64,000 bases of DNA from Streptomyces sp. NBC_00377 (GCF_036075115.1 NZ_CP107958.1:2418001-2482000); one strand, 5' to 3'. Positions 20,067 to 29,405 are shown, counted from the first letter of the stretch. Notes: generated by a model from the sequence alone, not told the origin. Numbers and translations: made by a program.

Positions 20067-22469
20067 TCACACGGCCGGATCCTGCGTCAGCCGGCCGGTC
20101 CGCGCGGACCGGGGTACGTCCGTACGGCCCGTGCGCGGGGGCCGGCTGCCTGCCCGGTAGGGGGCGGGCCATTCGGCGCCCGGTCCGGTGTAGCCCTGCT
20201 CCGCGGCCGCGTGCAGGGTCCAGTTCGGGTCGTGGAGGTGGGGCCTGGCGAGGGCGCAGAGGTCGGTGCGCCCTGCCAGGATCAGCGAGTTGACGTCGTC
20301 CCAGGAGGAGATCGCGCCGACCGCGATCACGGGCACCTTCGCCTCGTGCCGGATCCGGTCCGCGAAGGGCGTCTGGTAGGAGCGGCCGAACTCGGGGCGT
20401 TCGTCGGCCACCACCTGTCCGGTCGACACGTCGATCGCGTCGGCGCCGTGCGCGGCGAAGGCACGGGCGATCTCGACGGCGTCGTCGGCCGAAGTACCGC
20501 CCCGCGCCCAGTCGGTGGCGGAGATGCGGACGGTCATCGGCCGTTCCGCCGGCCATACCGTACGGACCGCGTCGAAGACCTCCAGCGGAAACCGCAGCCG
20601 CCCGGCGAGCGGCCCTCCGTAGGCGTCCGTGCGGCGGTTCGTCAGCGGCGAGAGGAACCCGGACAGCAAGTAGCCGTGCGCGCAGTGCAGTTCGAGGAGG
20701 TCGAAGCCGGACCGGGCGGCCCGACGAGCGGCGTCGGCGAACTGATGCCTGAGGTCCGTGAGTTGGGCCCGGGTGAGTTCGCGGGGCGTTTGACTGTCCG
20801 GCTTGTACGGCAGTGGGGAGGCGGCCACGAGCGGCCAGTTGCCGTCGGGCAGCGGTTCGTCCATGCCCTCCCACATCAGCTTCGTCGACCCCTTGCGTCC
20901 GGCGTGGCCGAGCTGGACGCCGATCGCGGCGCCCGGCGCCCGGTGGTGCACGAAGTCGGTGATGCGCCGCCAGGCGTCGGCCTGGCGGGCGGTGTACAGG
21001 CCGGTGCAGCCGGGTGTGATGCGCCCCTGGGCGGACACGCACACCATCTCGGTCATCACCAGTGCGGCACCGCCGAGTGCGCGGGAGCCGAGGTGGACGA
21101 GGTGGAAGTCGCCGGGGAGACCGTCGGTGGCGGAGTACATGTCCATGGGTGAGACGACGACCCGGTTGCGCAGGGTCAGACCGCGCAGCCGGAACGGGGT
21201 GAACATCGGGGGCGTGCCGGGCGGGCAGCCGGCCTCCCGCTCCACGGCCTCGGTGAAGCGGGGATCACGCAGGCGCAGGTTGGCGTGGGTGACCCGGCGG
21301 CTGCGGGTGAGCAGGTTGAAGGCGAACCTGCGGGGCGGCTGGTCGAGGTAGAGGCCGATGTTCTCGAACCACTCCAGGCTGGCGCGGGCGGCCCGCTGGG
21401 TGGAGGCGACGACGGGTCTGCGCTCCTCCTCGTAGGCGGCCGACGCGTCCCGGACATCGGGGTGTTCTCGCAGACAGGCAGCCAGCGCCAGGGCGTCCTC
21501 GACGGCGAGCTTGGTGCCGGAGCCGATGGAGAAGTGGGCGGTGTGGGCGGCGTCGCCCAGGAGGACGACGTTGCCGTGCGACCAGCGCTCGTTGACGACG
21601 GTACGGAAGGTGGTCCAGGCGGACTTGTTGGAGCTGAGGGGGCGTCCGCCGAGGGCTTCCGCGAAGATCTTGGCGCAGCGCTCCACCGAGTCCTGCTCGG
21701 CGAGTCCGTCGAACCCGGCGGCCCGCCAGACCTCCTCGCGCATCTCGACGATCACGGTCGAGGCGTCGGCCGCGTAGGGGTAGCCGTGCAGCTGCATCAC
21801 GCCGTGCGGGGTCTCCGCGATCTCGAAGCGGAAGGCGTCCAGGGCGAAGTCCGCGGCGAGCCAGATGTAACGGCAGTGGTGTCCGGTCACCTGGGGGCGG
21901 AACACCTGGGCGTACGACTCACGGGTGGTGCTGTGCACACCGTCGGCGGCGATGACGAGGTCGTACTCCTTCGCCAGCCGTGCGGGACCGGGCGCCTCGG
22001 TGCGAAAGCGCAGGGCGACGCCGAGGGAGCGGCAGCGTTCGTGCAGGATCTCCAGGAGCCGGCGCCGGCCGAGGGCGGCGAAGCCGTGCCCGCCGGAGGT
22101 GTGCCGGGTGCCGCGGTGCACGATGTCGATGTCGTCCCAGCGGACGAAGTCCCGCTGGAGGGCCGCGTAGACCTGCGGGTCGGCGTGTTCGATGCCGCCG
22201 AGGGTCTCGTCCGAGAGGACGACTCCGAAGCCGAAGGTGTCGTCGGGGGCGTTGCGTTCCCACAGGGTGATCTCGCGGGCCGGGTCGAGGCGTTTCAGCA
22301 GGGCCGCCGCGTAGAGACCGCCGGGGCCGCCGCCGATGATCGCGACGCGCAGGGGGTGGCCGGCCGGTTCGGGAGGCCGCGGGCGCGTGCGGTCCGGTCG
22401 TGCGCCGCGGAGCCGCCCGTCGGCACCGTCCCGCGGCGCAGGGGACGACGCCCGCGCGTCGGCCACCAC
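20067..22469 (-). CDS. Fused FAD monooxygenase/OYE-like reductase (anthraniloyl-CoA or salicylyl-CoA hydroxylase type)
   Basis: The product has about 800 residues and two enzymes in one chain. Residues about 37-415 are an aromatic-ring FAD monooxygenase (AIIGGGPGGLYAA at 40-52; VVLLGDAAHTAHFSIGSGTKLA for the second FAD contact). Residues about 420-770 are an FMN-binding old-yellow-enzyme domain with the active-site HCAHGYLLSGFLSPL near 593. This arrangement is known from 2-aminobenzoyl-CoA monooxygenase/reductase of Azoarcus and from proteins annotated as bifunctional salicylyl-CoA 5-hydroxylase/oxidoreductase in Streptomyces. It would hydroxylate and partly reduce the ring of an aryl-CoA. 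Start: tandem GTGs at 22469 and 22466 follow GGGGA just after the enoyl-CoA hydratase stop. The last 30 residues are a disordered-looking Arg/Pro/Thr tail. Confidence 0.9.
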   Translation of the reverse strand: MVADARASSPAPRDGADGRLRGARPDRTRPRPPEPAGHPLRVAIIGGGPGGLYAAALLKRLDPAREITLWERNAPDDTFGFGVVLSDETLGGIEHADPQVYAALQRDFVRWDDIDIVHRGTRHTSGGHGFAALGRRRLLEILHERCRSLGVALRFRTEAPGPARLAKEYDLVIAADGVHSTTRESYAQVFRPQVTGHHCRYIWLAADFALDAFRFEIAETPHGVMQLHGYPYAADASTVIVEMREEVWRAAGFDGLAEQDSVERCAKIFAEALGGRPLSSNKSAWTTFRTVVNERWSHGNVVLLGDAAHTAHFSIGSGTKLAVEDALALAACLREHPDVRDASAAYEEERRPVVASTQRAARASLEWFENIGLYLDQPPRRFAFNLLTRSRRVTHANLRLRDPRFTEAVEREAGCPPGTPPMFTPFRLRGLTLRNRVVVSPMDMYSATDGLPGDFHLVHLGSRALGGAALVMTEMVCVSAQGRITPGCTGLYTARQADAWRRITDFVHHRAPGAAIGVQLGHAGRKGSTKLMWEGMDEPLPDGNWPLVAASPLPYKPDSQTPRELTRAQLTDLRHQFADAARRAARSGFDLLELHCAHGYLLSGFLSPLTNRRTDAYGGPLAGRLRFPLEVFDAVRTVWPAERPMTVRISATDWARGGTSADDAVEIARAFAAHGADAIDVSTGQVVADERPEFGRSYQTPFADRIRHEAKVPVIAVGAISSWDDVNSLILAGRTDLCALARPHLHDPNWTLHAAAEQGYTGPGAEWPAPYRAGSRPPRTGRTDVPRSARTGRLTQDPAV

Positions 22470-22471
22470 GT

Positions 22472-23299
22472 CTATCGTCCCCGCCACTTCGGAGGGCGCT
22501 TGTCCGTGAAGGCCGCGTGGAACTCCGCGTAGTCCTCGCCGTTCATCAGGAGGGCCTGGGTCGCGGCGTCCAGTTCCACCGCCGCCGCCAGGGGCATGTC
22601 CAGCTCGGCCGTCAGCAGGGCCTTCGTCTGGGCGTACGCCAGGGCAGGGCCGTCCGCGAGGCGGCGGGCCAGCGCCTGTGCCGCCTCGTCGGACCGGCCC
22701 TCCTCGGTCAGTTCGCTGATCAGGCCGATGCGCTCGGCCTCGGGTGCGCGGACCGGTTCGCCGAGCATGAGCAGCCGGGTGGCATGGCCGAGACCGACCA
22801 CCCGGGGCAGCAGGTAGGCGGCGCCCATGTCGCCGCCGGAGAGGCCGACGCGGGTGAAGAGGAACGCGAAGCGGGCGCTGGGGTCGGCGACGCGGAAGTC
22901 CGCGGCCAGGGCGAGGACGGCGCCGGCGCCCGCGGCCACGCCGTGCACGGCCGCGACGACCGGGAACGGGCACTCCCGTACCGCGCGCACGACCTGTCCG
23001 GTCATCCGGTTGAAGTCGAGGAGCCGGGCGGTGTCCATGCCGAGGGTGGCGCCGATGATCTCGTCGACGTCGCCGCCGGAGCAGAAGCCGCGGCCCTCGC
23101 CGGCCAGGACCAGGGCGCGGACCGACCGCTCCCGGGACAGCTCGGCGAGCAGGTCGCGCAGGTCGGCGTAGGCGCCGAAGGTGAGGGCGTTGAGCTTCTC
23201 GGGACGGGCCAGGGTGACGGTGGCGACCCCGTCGGCGAGATCGACGCGCAGGTGGTGCCAGTCGGAGGTGCGGGTGGCGGAGCCGGTGAAGGGACTCAT
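22472..23299 (-). CDS. Enoyl-CoA hydratase/isomerase
   Basis: The product has 275 residues of the crotonase family; GAGGAGG precedes the ATG. The oxyanion-hole segments are visible as GEGRGFCSGGDVDE (near 65-78) and VHGVAAGAGAVLALAADF (near 115-132). Acidic residues at the catalytic helix are retained. It is the first gene of a two-gene unit with the fused monooxygenase, with two bases between its stop and the next GTG. It probably hydrates or hydrolyses a ring-derived enoyl-CoA in the same pathway, analogous to the hydratases of the aerobic 2-aminobenzoate and box pathways. Confidence 0.92.
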   Translation of the reverse strand: MSPFTGSATRTSDWHHLRVDLADGVATVTLARPEKLNALTFGAYADLRDLLAELSRERSVRALVLAGEGRGFCSGGDVDEIIGATLGMDTARLLDFNRMTGQVVRAVRECPFPVVAAVHGVAAGAGAVLALAADFRVADPSARFAFLFTRVGLSGGDMGAAYLLPRVVGLGHATRLLMLGEPVRAPEAERIGLISELTEEGRSDEAAQALARRLADGPALAYAQTKALLTAELDMPLAAAVELDAATQALLMNGEDYAEFHAAFTDKRPPKWRGR

Positions 23300-23346
23300 C
23301 AGGGCGGCCTCCTCGACAGTCGCTTCCGAAGTTATCACCTTGTTGT

Positions 23347-23358
23347 GACTGTCGTCAG
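23347..23358. promoter_or_regulatory. Shared operator-like motif, copy 2
   Basis: TGACTGTCGTCA, identical to 17424-17435, lies 48-59 bases upstream of the enoyl-CoA hydratase start. One regulator may therefore bind ahead of all three outward-facing units of the island. Confidence 0.55.
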
Positions 23359-23588
23359 GAGTGCGCGATAGACCGGCCGGGGAGAATCGCTGTGTCACCG
23401 CACGCCGTGTTCTCGTCACACACGTCACCGGTCGTCAATAGCGCGGTAACAACGGGATCGGGTGCGCGAGGCGGACCGTTGATCCGGGTAAGCCGCCCGA
23501 CAGGGGCCGACGGTCCCGTACGGCGCCCGCCGAACGCCTCCCACGGAGGCCGCCGTACCATTCTTCGAATCGAAAGCGGGACGGTCTG

Positions 23589-24074
23589 ATGTCGATCACC
23601 GGACCCTGCGCCATGAACGGACTCGCCTTGCACGAACGCCCCTCCGAACCGGCCGCCTCCTGGCGTATCGCGCTGCCGCACTCCGCCGCGGCCGTGCCGG
23701 TGGCCCGTGCGCTGGTCCGTACGGCGCTGGCCGAGCTGAAGCACGGGGCGGACAGCGACACCGCGGAGCTGCTCACCGCGGAGCTGGTGGCGAACGCCGT
23801 GGAGCACACCGCCGGGGACGCGCCGATAGAGCTGGTGGTGGAGCTCCAGCCGACCGGTTGCCGGATCGAGGTGCACGACCCCGACCCCGTGGCGCCCGGC
23901 GATCTCACCCGCCCCGCCCTGGAGGAGCCCGACCCCTGGCAGGAGCACGGGCGCGGGCTGCTGCTGATCCGCGCCCTCAGCTCGTCCTGCGGGCACCGGC
24001 CCACCGAGCAGGGCAAGGCGGTGTGGTTCAGGCTGGCCGCCGTCCCGCCGCAGTGGCGTCCGAACCCGGCGTGA
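23589..24074 (+). CDS. RsbW-type ATP-binding (HATPase) protein
   Basis: The product has 161 residues. ELLTAELVANAVEHTAGD (near 60-77) is the N box and HGRGLLLIRALSS (near 121-133) the G2 box of the GHKL fold used by anti-sigma serine kinases. No anti-sigma-antagonist or sigma gene lies beside it, which is the common situation for the many solitary Streptomyces HATPase proteins. A small TTCGA-A-TCGAA repeat lies 15-25 bases upstream. The initial 25 residues are disordered; an in-frame ATG ten codons further (MNGLALHERP) is an alternative start. The partner protein and process are unknown. Confidence 0.85.
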   Translation: MSITGPCAMNGLALHERPSEPAASWRIALPHSAAAVPVARALVRTALAELKHGADSDTAELLTAELVANAVEHTAGDAPIELVVELQPTGCRIEVHDPDPVAPGDLTRPALEEPDPWQEHGRGLLLIRALSSSCGHRPTEQGKAVWFRLAAVPPQWRPNPA

Positions 24075-24087
24075 CACACCTCGGCCG

Positions 24088-24146
24088 GCGGCCCGCGCCG
24101 TCGGATCCGGCGCCGCAGGGCGCGCCCCCGCGACGGCCGCGGGCCG
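24088..24146. terminator. Bidirectional stem-loop between convergent genes
   Basis: A 15-base arm (CGGCCCGCGCCGTCG, 24088-24102) pairs with 24131-24146 with a single bulged C. It lies between the HATPase and argF stop codons and should serve both. Confidence 0.65.
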
Positions 24147-24197
24147 ATCACCGCGGCGCCGGCGGCCGCCCGGGCCCCGCTCTCGGCGTGGGGGCGC

Positions 24198-25211
24198 TCA
24201 GGCGAGCGTCGCCACGAGTACGGCCTTGATCGTGTGCAGGCGGTTCTCCGCCTCGTCGAAGACGACCGAGTGGGCCGATTCGAACACCTCGTCCGTCACC
24301 TCGAGGGAGTCCAGGCCGTGACTGGCGTGGATCTCGCGGCCCACCTTGGTGCCGAGGTCGTGGAAGGCCGGGAGGCAGTGCAGGAACTTGACGTCCGGGT
24401 TGCCGGTCGCGCGCAGGACGTCCATCGTCACGGCGTAGGGGCCGAGGGCGGCGATCCGCTCGTCCCACATCTCCTTGGGCTCCCCCATGGAGACCCACAC
24501 GTCGGTGGCGACGAAGTCGGCGCCGGCCACGCCCTCGGCGAGGTCCTCGGTGAGCAGGATCGCGGCGCCGGAGCCTTCGGCCAGCTTGCGGGCCTGCGTG
24601 ATCACCTCGTCGGCGGGCCAGTACTCCTTGGGCGCGACGATGCGGACGTCCATGCCGAGCAGGGCGCCGGTGACCAGGTAGGAGTTGCCCATGTTGAACC
24701 GGGCGTCGCCGAGGTAGGCGAGGACGAACCCGTCGTCGGCGAGGTTCTTGGCGCAGTGCTCGGTCATCGTGAGCACGTCGGCGAGCATCTGGGTGGGGTG
24801 CCAGTCGTCGGTGAGACCGTTGTAGACGGGCACTCCCGCGTGCAGGGCGAGTTCCTCGACCTTCCGCTGGCTGTCCCCGCGGTACTCGATGCCGTCGTAC
24901 ATCCGGCCCAGCACCCGCGCGGTGTCCTTCACCGACTCCTTGTGGCCGATCTGGGAGCCGGAGGGGTCGAGGTACGTGGTGGAGGCGCCCTGGTCGGCCG
25001 CGGCGACCTCGAACGCGCAGCGGGTGCGCGTCGAGGTCTTCTCGAAGATCAGTGCGATGTTCTTGCCGCGCAGGTACTGGACCTCGGTCCCGGCCTTCTT
25101 GGCGGCCTTCAGCTCGGCGGCCAGCTCGATCAGTCCGCGGAACTCCTCCTCGGAGAAGTCCAGCTCCTTGAGGAAGTGGCGGCCGGCGAGGGCGGTCGGG
25201 ACTGTCGCCAT
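24198..25211 (-). CDS. argF: Ornithine carbamoyltransferase
   Basis: The product has 337 residues. The carbamoyl-phosphate site STRTR lies at residues 60-64, [11 protein letters not shown] near 135, ornithine-side SMGE near 240, and the active-site HCLP near 272. It interconverts ornithine plus carbamoyl phosphate and citrulline plus phosphate. The upstream neighbour on the same strand is arginine deiminase, so the enzyme may run in the catabolic direction; a carbamate kinase gene is not in the window. GGAGCG precedes the ATG. An ArgR-box-like sequence in its own 110-base leader suggests separate arginine-responsive control. Confidence 0.95.
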   Translation of the reverse strand: MATVPTALAGRHFLKELDFSEEEFRGLIELAAELKAAKKAGTEVQYLRGKNIALIFEKTSTRTRCAFEVAAADQGASTTYLDPSGSQIGHKESVKDTARVLGRMYDGIEYRGDSQRKVEELALHAGVPVYNGLTDDWHPTQMLADVLTMTEHCAKNLADDGFVLAYLGDARFNMGNSYLVTGALLGMDVRIVAPKEYWPADEVITQARKLAEGSGAAILLTEDLAEGVAGADFVATDVWVSMGEPKEMWDERIAALGPYAVTMDVLRATGNPDVKFLHCLPAFHDLGTKVGREIHASHGLDSLEVTDEVFESAHSVVFDEAENRLHTIKAVLVATLA

Positions 25212-25293
25212 GGGGTCGCTCCAGAAGTGCGGTGAGGAGACGCAGCGCGCGTGGGACTGCGGTGACAAGGACCCCGGAAGTCTATACGACACT

Positions 25294-25310
25294 CAGCATT
25301 TTTATACAGA
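25294..25310. promoter_or_regulatory. ArgR-box-like sequence upstream of argF
   Basis: Read on the minus strand, TCTGTATAAAAATGCTG resembles the core of ARG boxes (AATAAAAATGC-like). It lies 83-99 bases before the argF start in an unusually AT-rich stretch with several TATAC words that may form the promoter. Confidence 0.45.
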
Positions 25311-25321
25311 CACCCGTACGC

Positions 25322-26545
25322 CTATACGGCACTCCGTTCGACCGGACAGCTCATACAGCGCGGTCCGCCCCTCCCCCGGCCCAGCTCGCTGCCCGGGATC
25401 TCGATCACCTCGATGCCCTGCTTGCGCAGATGGGTGTTGGTGGTGACGTTGCGCTCGTAGGCGACGACGACGCCCGGCTCCACGGCGAGGACGTTGCAGC
25501 CGTCGTCCCACTGCTCGCGCTCGGCCGCGTGGACGTCCTGGGTGGCCGTGAGCACACGGATCTCGCTCAGCCCGAGAGCCGCGGCGATCGCGCGGTGCAT
25601 GTGCTCCGGCGGATGGTCGGTGACCTTGAGCTCCTTCTCGCCGACGCCCGGTTCGATGGTGTACGAACGCAGCATGCCGAGGCCCGCGTACTGGGTGAAG
25701 ATGTCCCGGTCGACCATGGTCATCACGGTGTCGAGGTGCATGAAGGCACGCCGCTTCGGCATGTCGAGCGCCACGATGGTCTCGGCCGAGCCCGCCGCGA
25801 ACAGCTTGTGGGCGAGCATCTCGACGGCCTGCGGGGTGGTGCGCTCACTCATGCCGATCAGGACGGCGCCGTTGCCGATGACGAGGACGTCACCGCCTTC
25901 GATGGTCGACGGGTAGTCGGCCTGCCCCTCGGACCAGACGCGGAACGTCTCGCCGCGGAAGAGGGGGTGGTGCCGGTAGATCGCCTCGAAGTGGACGGTC
26001 TCGCGCTGCCGGGCCGGCCAGCGCATGGCGTTGATGGCGACGCCGTCGTAGATCCAGGCGGAGGTGTCGCGGGTGAAGAGGTGGTTGGGGAGCGGGTCGA
26101 GGAGGAAGTCGTCGAGGTCCATGACATGGAAGCGCACCGAGGTCGGTTCGGGATGCGCCTCCAGGAACTCCCTTTTCGTCATGCCCCCGACGAGGGCCTC
26201 CACCAGTTCCGGGGCGGGGAGCGTCTCGAAGGCGGCGCGGAGGTGGTCGGTCGCGAGCACCCCGTACTCCTTCTCGTCGAAGACGCGGTCCAGGACGAGC
26301 GCTCGGGCCGCCGGGATCTCCAGGGCCTCGGTGAGCAGGTCGCCGAAGAGGTGCACCGCGACACCGCGGTCGCGCAGCACGTCGGCGAACCCGTCGTGCT
26401 CGGCGCGCGCACGGCGCACCCACAGCACGTCGTCGAAGAGAAGCGCGTCCTTGTTGCTGGGCGTGAGCCTTTTGAGCTCGAGATCCGGCCGGTGCAGGAT
26501 GACGCGGCGCAGCCGCCCGGCCTCGGAGTCGACATGGAATCCCAT
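25322..26545 (-). CDS. arcA: Arginine deiminase
   Basis: The product has 407 residues, standard for bacterial ArcA. The guanidinium-binding and catalytic features are present: FTRDTSAW near 160, EGGDVLV near 215, [10 protein letters not shown] near 270, and the nucleophilic Cys397 in GGPRCMSC near the C-terminus. It hydrolyses arginine to citrulline and ammonia in the cytoplasm. With the downstream ornithine carbamoyltransferase it forms two of the three steps of the arginine deiminase pathway. The ATG at 26545 is close to GGAGG, with AGGA a little further upstream; no in-frame alternative gives a better N-terminus, and [12 protein letters not shown] is the normal family start. Confidence 0.95.
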   Translation of the reverse strand: MGFHVDSEAGRLRRVILHRPDLELKRLTPSNKDALLFDDVLWVRRARAEHDGFADVLRDRGVAVHLFGDLLTEALEIPAARALVLDRVFDEKEYGVLATDHLRAAFETLPAPELVEALVGGMTKREFLEAHPEPTSVRFHVMDLDDFLLDPLPNHLFTRDTSAWIYDGVAINAMRWPARQRETVHFEAIYRHHPLFRGETFRVWSEGQADYPSTIEGGDVLVIGNGAVLIGMSERTTPQAVEMLAHKLFAAGSAETIVALDMPKRRAFMHLDTVMTMVDRDIFTQYAGLGMLRSYTIEPGVGEKELKVTDHPPEHMHRAIAAALGLSEIRVLTATQDVHAAEREQWDDGCNVLAVEPGVVVAYERNVTTNTHLRKQGIEVIEIPGSELGRGRGGPRCMSCPVERSAV

Positions 26546-26717
26546 GCCTCCATCCTGACCATCGCGGACCGCCTTCACCCCCCACTGGACCGTTTCCGAG
26601 CGAGCTTGTTGCACTTCCCTTCCCTCACCTCTCTTTCTCGTCCCCTTGACGACAAGGGGGGGCAGGGCTATCGTTCGCTTATCGTCGCACTGACGAAAAT
26701 GAACAGGGGGGCCACTC

Positions 26718-27887
26718 ATGGCCGACATCACCCGGCGCCTGGGCTGGCGCCATCTGCGCGGCGCCCCGACGGCGCATGTGCGCCACCACCGTTCCGGCAA
26801 GCTGGTCCACGACGGACCGGGGCTGAGCTTCTGGTTCCGCTCGCTGAGCGCCGCACTCTCCGAAGTACCGGTGGACGACCGCGAGCTGGCGATGACCTTC
26901 CACGCCCGTACGGTCGACTTCCAGGACGTGACGGTGCAGGCCACGGTGACCTACCGGGTCAGCGACCCGGCCGTCGCGGCCGCCCGTCTCGACTTCTCCA
27001 TCGACCCGGACACGGGTGTCTGGCGCAGTGCCCCCCTGGAGCAGCTCGGCACACTGCTGACCGAGACGGCGCAGCAGCACGCGCTGGACGTCCTCGCGCG
27101 TACCTCGCTGTCCTCGGCGCTGGTCGACGGCGTGACCTCGGTGCGGGAACGGGTGGCGGCAGGGCTGGCGGCGGAGCCTCGGCTCCCGGCCACCGGCATC
27201 GAGATCGTGGCCGTACGGGTCGTCGCACTGCGTCCGGAGCCCGAGGTGGAGCGGGCGCTGCGCACCCCGGCGCGTGAGCAGATCCAGCAGGAGGCCGACC
27301 GGGCGACGTACGAGCGGCGGGCGGTGGCCGTCGAACGCGAGCGGACGATCGCCGAGAACGAACTGGCCAGCAAGATCGAACTGGCCCGCCGCGAAGAGCA
27401 GTTGGTGGAGCAGCGCGGTACGAACACCCGCCGCGAGGCGGAGGAGAGCGCGGCGGCGGACAAGGTACGGGCGGAGGCCGAGGCGACCCGCTCCGTACGG
27501 CTCGCGGAGGCGGAGGCCGCACGCTCGGTGAAGCTGGCCGAGGCCGAGGCCGCGAAGCAGGTGCGGCTGGCGGAGGCCGAGGCCCAGCGCACGGAACGGC
27601 TGACCGTGGCGGAGGCGGCGCGCACGGTCCGGCTCGCGGAGGCGGAAGCCGCCCGCTCGGTGCAGCTCGCCCACGCCGAGGCACAGGCGGCGCGCGAGGT
27701 CGGCGAGGCACGGGCCCAGGCACAGGCGGCGTGGCTGCGGGTGCACGCGGACGTCGACGTGGCGACCCTGCACGCCCTCACCGGGACACGTCTGGCGGAG
27801 AACCTGCCGCGCATCGACAGCGTGACGGTCTCGCCCGACGTCCTCACCGGGCTCCTGTCGAAGCTCGGCGCCGGGGACCGGGAATGA
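26718..27887 (+). CDS. SPFH/Band 7 domain protein with 11-residue coiled-coil repeats
   Basis: The product has 389 residues. Residues about 20-185 form an SPFH (band 7) domain ([18 protein letters not shown]... [23 protein letters not shown]). Residues about 190-340 form a long charged helix, with at least six copies of an 11-residue unit of the type [11 protein letters not shown] between about 248 and 330. There is no N-terminal membrane helix, unlike flotillins and stomatins, so it is probably soluble or peripheral. SPFH proteins assemble into large rings or cages. The stop overlaps the ATG of the NAD-kinase-like gene (ATGA), indicating translational coupling. The start has GGGGGG upstream. 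The role is unknown. Confidence 0.85.
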   Translation: MADITRRLGWRHLRGAPTAHVRHHRSGKLVHDGPGLSFWFRSLSAALSEVPVDDRELAMTFHARTVDFQDVTVQATVTYRVSDPAVAAARLDFSIDPDTGVWRSAPLEQLGTLLTETAQQHALDVLARTSLSSALVDGVTSVRERVAAGLAAEPRLPATGIEIVAVRVVALRPEPEVERALRTPAREQIQQEADRATYERRAVAVERERTIAENELASKIELARREEQLVEQRGTNTRREAEESAAADKVRAEAEATRSVRLAEAEAARSVKLAEAEAAKQVRLAEAEAQRTERLTVAEAARTVRLAEAEAARSVQLAHAEAQAAREVGEARAQAQAAWLRVHADVDVATLHALTGTRLAENLPRIDSVTVSPDVLTGLLSKLGAGDRE

Positions 27888-28798
27888 GTCTCGCCCCGCG
27901 GGCCGTGCTGGTCCACCGCACCACGGAGTACGAGGAGCTGGTGGCCCGGCACGGCACCCACGGCCAGGCCGCCTTCTTCCTCTCCTCGCGGGGACGGGAC
28001 ATCGAGGAGGTCGCCGACCGCCACCGTCGCACCAGGCACGCCCTGGCCGAGGTGACGGCGGCGATTCCGCTGACCTGGCGCCAGACCCGGGTGGAGCGGG
28101 CGGACCTGGACCGCTTCCTCTTCGCACCCGAGGACGTGGTGGTGGTCGTCGGCCAGGACGGGCTCGTGGCGAACGCCGCCAAGTACCTGGCCGGCCAGCC
28201 CGTGGTGGGCATCGACACCGACCCCGGCCGCAACCCGGGCGTCCTGGTGCGTCACCGTCCGGCGGACGCCCGCCTCCTGCTGCCCGCCGCGCTGGCGGCG
28301 GGCACCGGCATGGCCGAGCTGACCATGGTCGAGGCGGTCGCCGACGACACGCAGCGGCTGCTGGCCCTCAACGAGATCTACCTGGGCGCCGCCGGTCACC
28401 AGACCGCCCGCTACCGCCTGGGCCTCGACGACGACGGGGGTGCCGTCGAGGCCCAGGCCTCGTCCGGGGTGCTGGTGGGGACGGGCACGGGGGCGACCGG
28501 CTGGATCCGCTCGGTGTGGCAGGAGCGCGGCGGCGGCAGCGGCGACGCCGGCCCGCGGCTGCCCGGCCCGACGGAGGACCGGCTGGTGTGGTTCGTGCGC
28601 GAGGCCTGGCCCTCCCCCGCGACCGGCACCTCCCTCGTCGCGGGCGAGCTGCCGGCCGGCGGCCGCCTGACCCTCACCGTCGAGTCGGAACGGCTCATCG
28701 CCTTCGGCGACGGCATCGAGAGCGACGCGGTGGAACTCACCTGGGGACAGCGGGTACGCGTCGGCAAGGCGGAGGCGGCGCTGCGGCTCGTCGGCTGA
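27884..28798 (+). CDS. NAD-kinase-like protein coupled to an SPFH protein
   Basis: The product has 304 residues with the ATP-NAD kinase fold. The GGDGT motif of true NAD kinases appears as GQDGL (residues 90-94), keeping the Asp and second Gly. The NE motif is kept in ALNE (161-164), and the NAD-binding GTPTGSTAY appears as GTGTGATGW (199-207). These changes suggest either an NAD kinase with altered phosphate-donor use or a lipid/nucleotide kinase relative. It is not the housekeeping PpnK by motif. It is translated from an ATGA overlap with the SPFH gene, so the products probably act together. No terminator was seen after it. Confidence 0.8.
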   Translation: MSLAPRAVLVHRTTEYEELVARHGTHGQAAFFLSSRGRDIEEVADRHRRTRHALAEVTAAIPLTWRQTRVERADLDRFLFAPEDVVVVVGQDGLVANAAKYLAGQPVVGIDTDPGRNPGVLVRHRPADARLLLPAALAAGTGMAELTMVEAVADDTQRLLALNEIYLGAAGHQTARYRLGLDDDGGAVEAQASSGVLVGTGTGATGWIRSVWQERGGGSGDAGPRLPGPTEDRLVWFVREAWPSPATGTSLVAGELPAGGRLTLTVESERLIAFGDGIESDAVELTWGQRVRVGKAEAALRLVG

Positions 28799-29405
28799 AC
28801 GGTGCCCGCCCCCTCCCCGGCCGCACCACGCCCCGCCTCGCCCGACCCCGGTCATCCGGCTACGAACCCGTACGGACATCCGCATACGAGGCCGCCGCAC
28901 TCCGCGGACCCGCCGTCACATCGGCGGGCCGACTCGCCCACCACCGACGGCCCTTCCGATCTCCGCATGTCCGGGCGCGCGCTGCCCGGACGCCGACCGG
29001 CGGACGCGAGCCCGGCGGGATCCCCCGGCCGATGCTCGGACACCGCTGCCCGGACGCCGACCGGCGGACGCGAGCCCGGCGGGATCCCCCGGCCGATGCT
29101 CGGACACCGCTGCCCGGACGCCGACCGGCGGACGCGAGCCCGGCGGGATCCCCCGGCCGATGCTCGGACACCACTGCCCGGACGTCGACCGGCGGACGCG
29201 AGCCCGGCGGGATCCCCCGGCCCTGGCAGCGGCGTCCGCCGCACCGGCGGCCCGGTGCGGGGACGGACCTGGAATCGCCGGCCCCGGACCCCTGGCGCTC
29301 CCCGGTCCCCACGCAGGCGGGCGTGGCCGTCGACGCGCTCACGGCGGCCGGACGCGCCCGGACCCGCGCCCCGGGAGGTGGCAGGGGCCTCCGCCGTCGG
29401 CGGGA
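28799..29405. other. Gene-free interval holding the 64-bp repeat
   Basis: Between the NAD-kinase-like gene and the pnkp terminator nothing is supported as coding. The large open frames here run through a repeat whose period is not a multiple of three. Outside the repeat the sequence is GC-rich and featureless. Confidence 0.5.
28981..29222. repeat. 64-bp tandem repeat, three full copies plus a partial
   Basis: Units begin GCTGCCCGGACGCCGACC at 28981, 29045 and 29109 and are identical over 64 bases. A fourth partial copy (29173-29222) has two substitutions. Each copy contains GGGATCCC and the word CCGGCGGACGCGAG. The period leaves a remainder of one on division by three, so the reading frame shifts in every copy, which argues against coding. 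Confidence 0.9.

Noticed and set aside
28981..29222. Possible CRISPR array.
   Set aside because: The copies are directly adjacent and 64 bp long with no variable spacers, and no cas genes are nearby. It is a plain tandem repeat.
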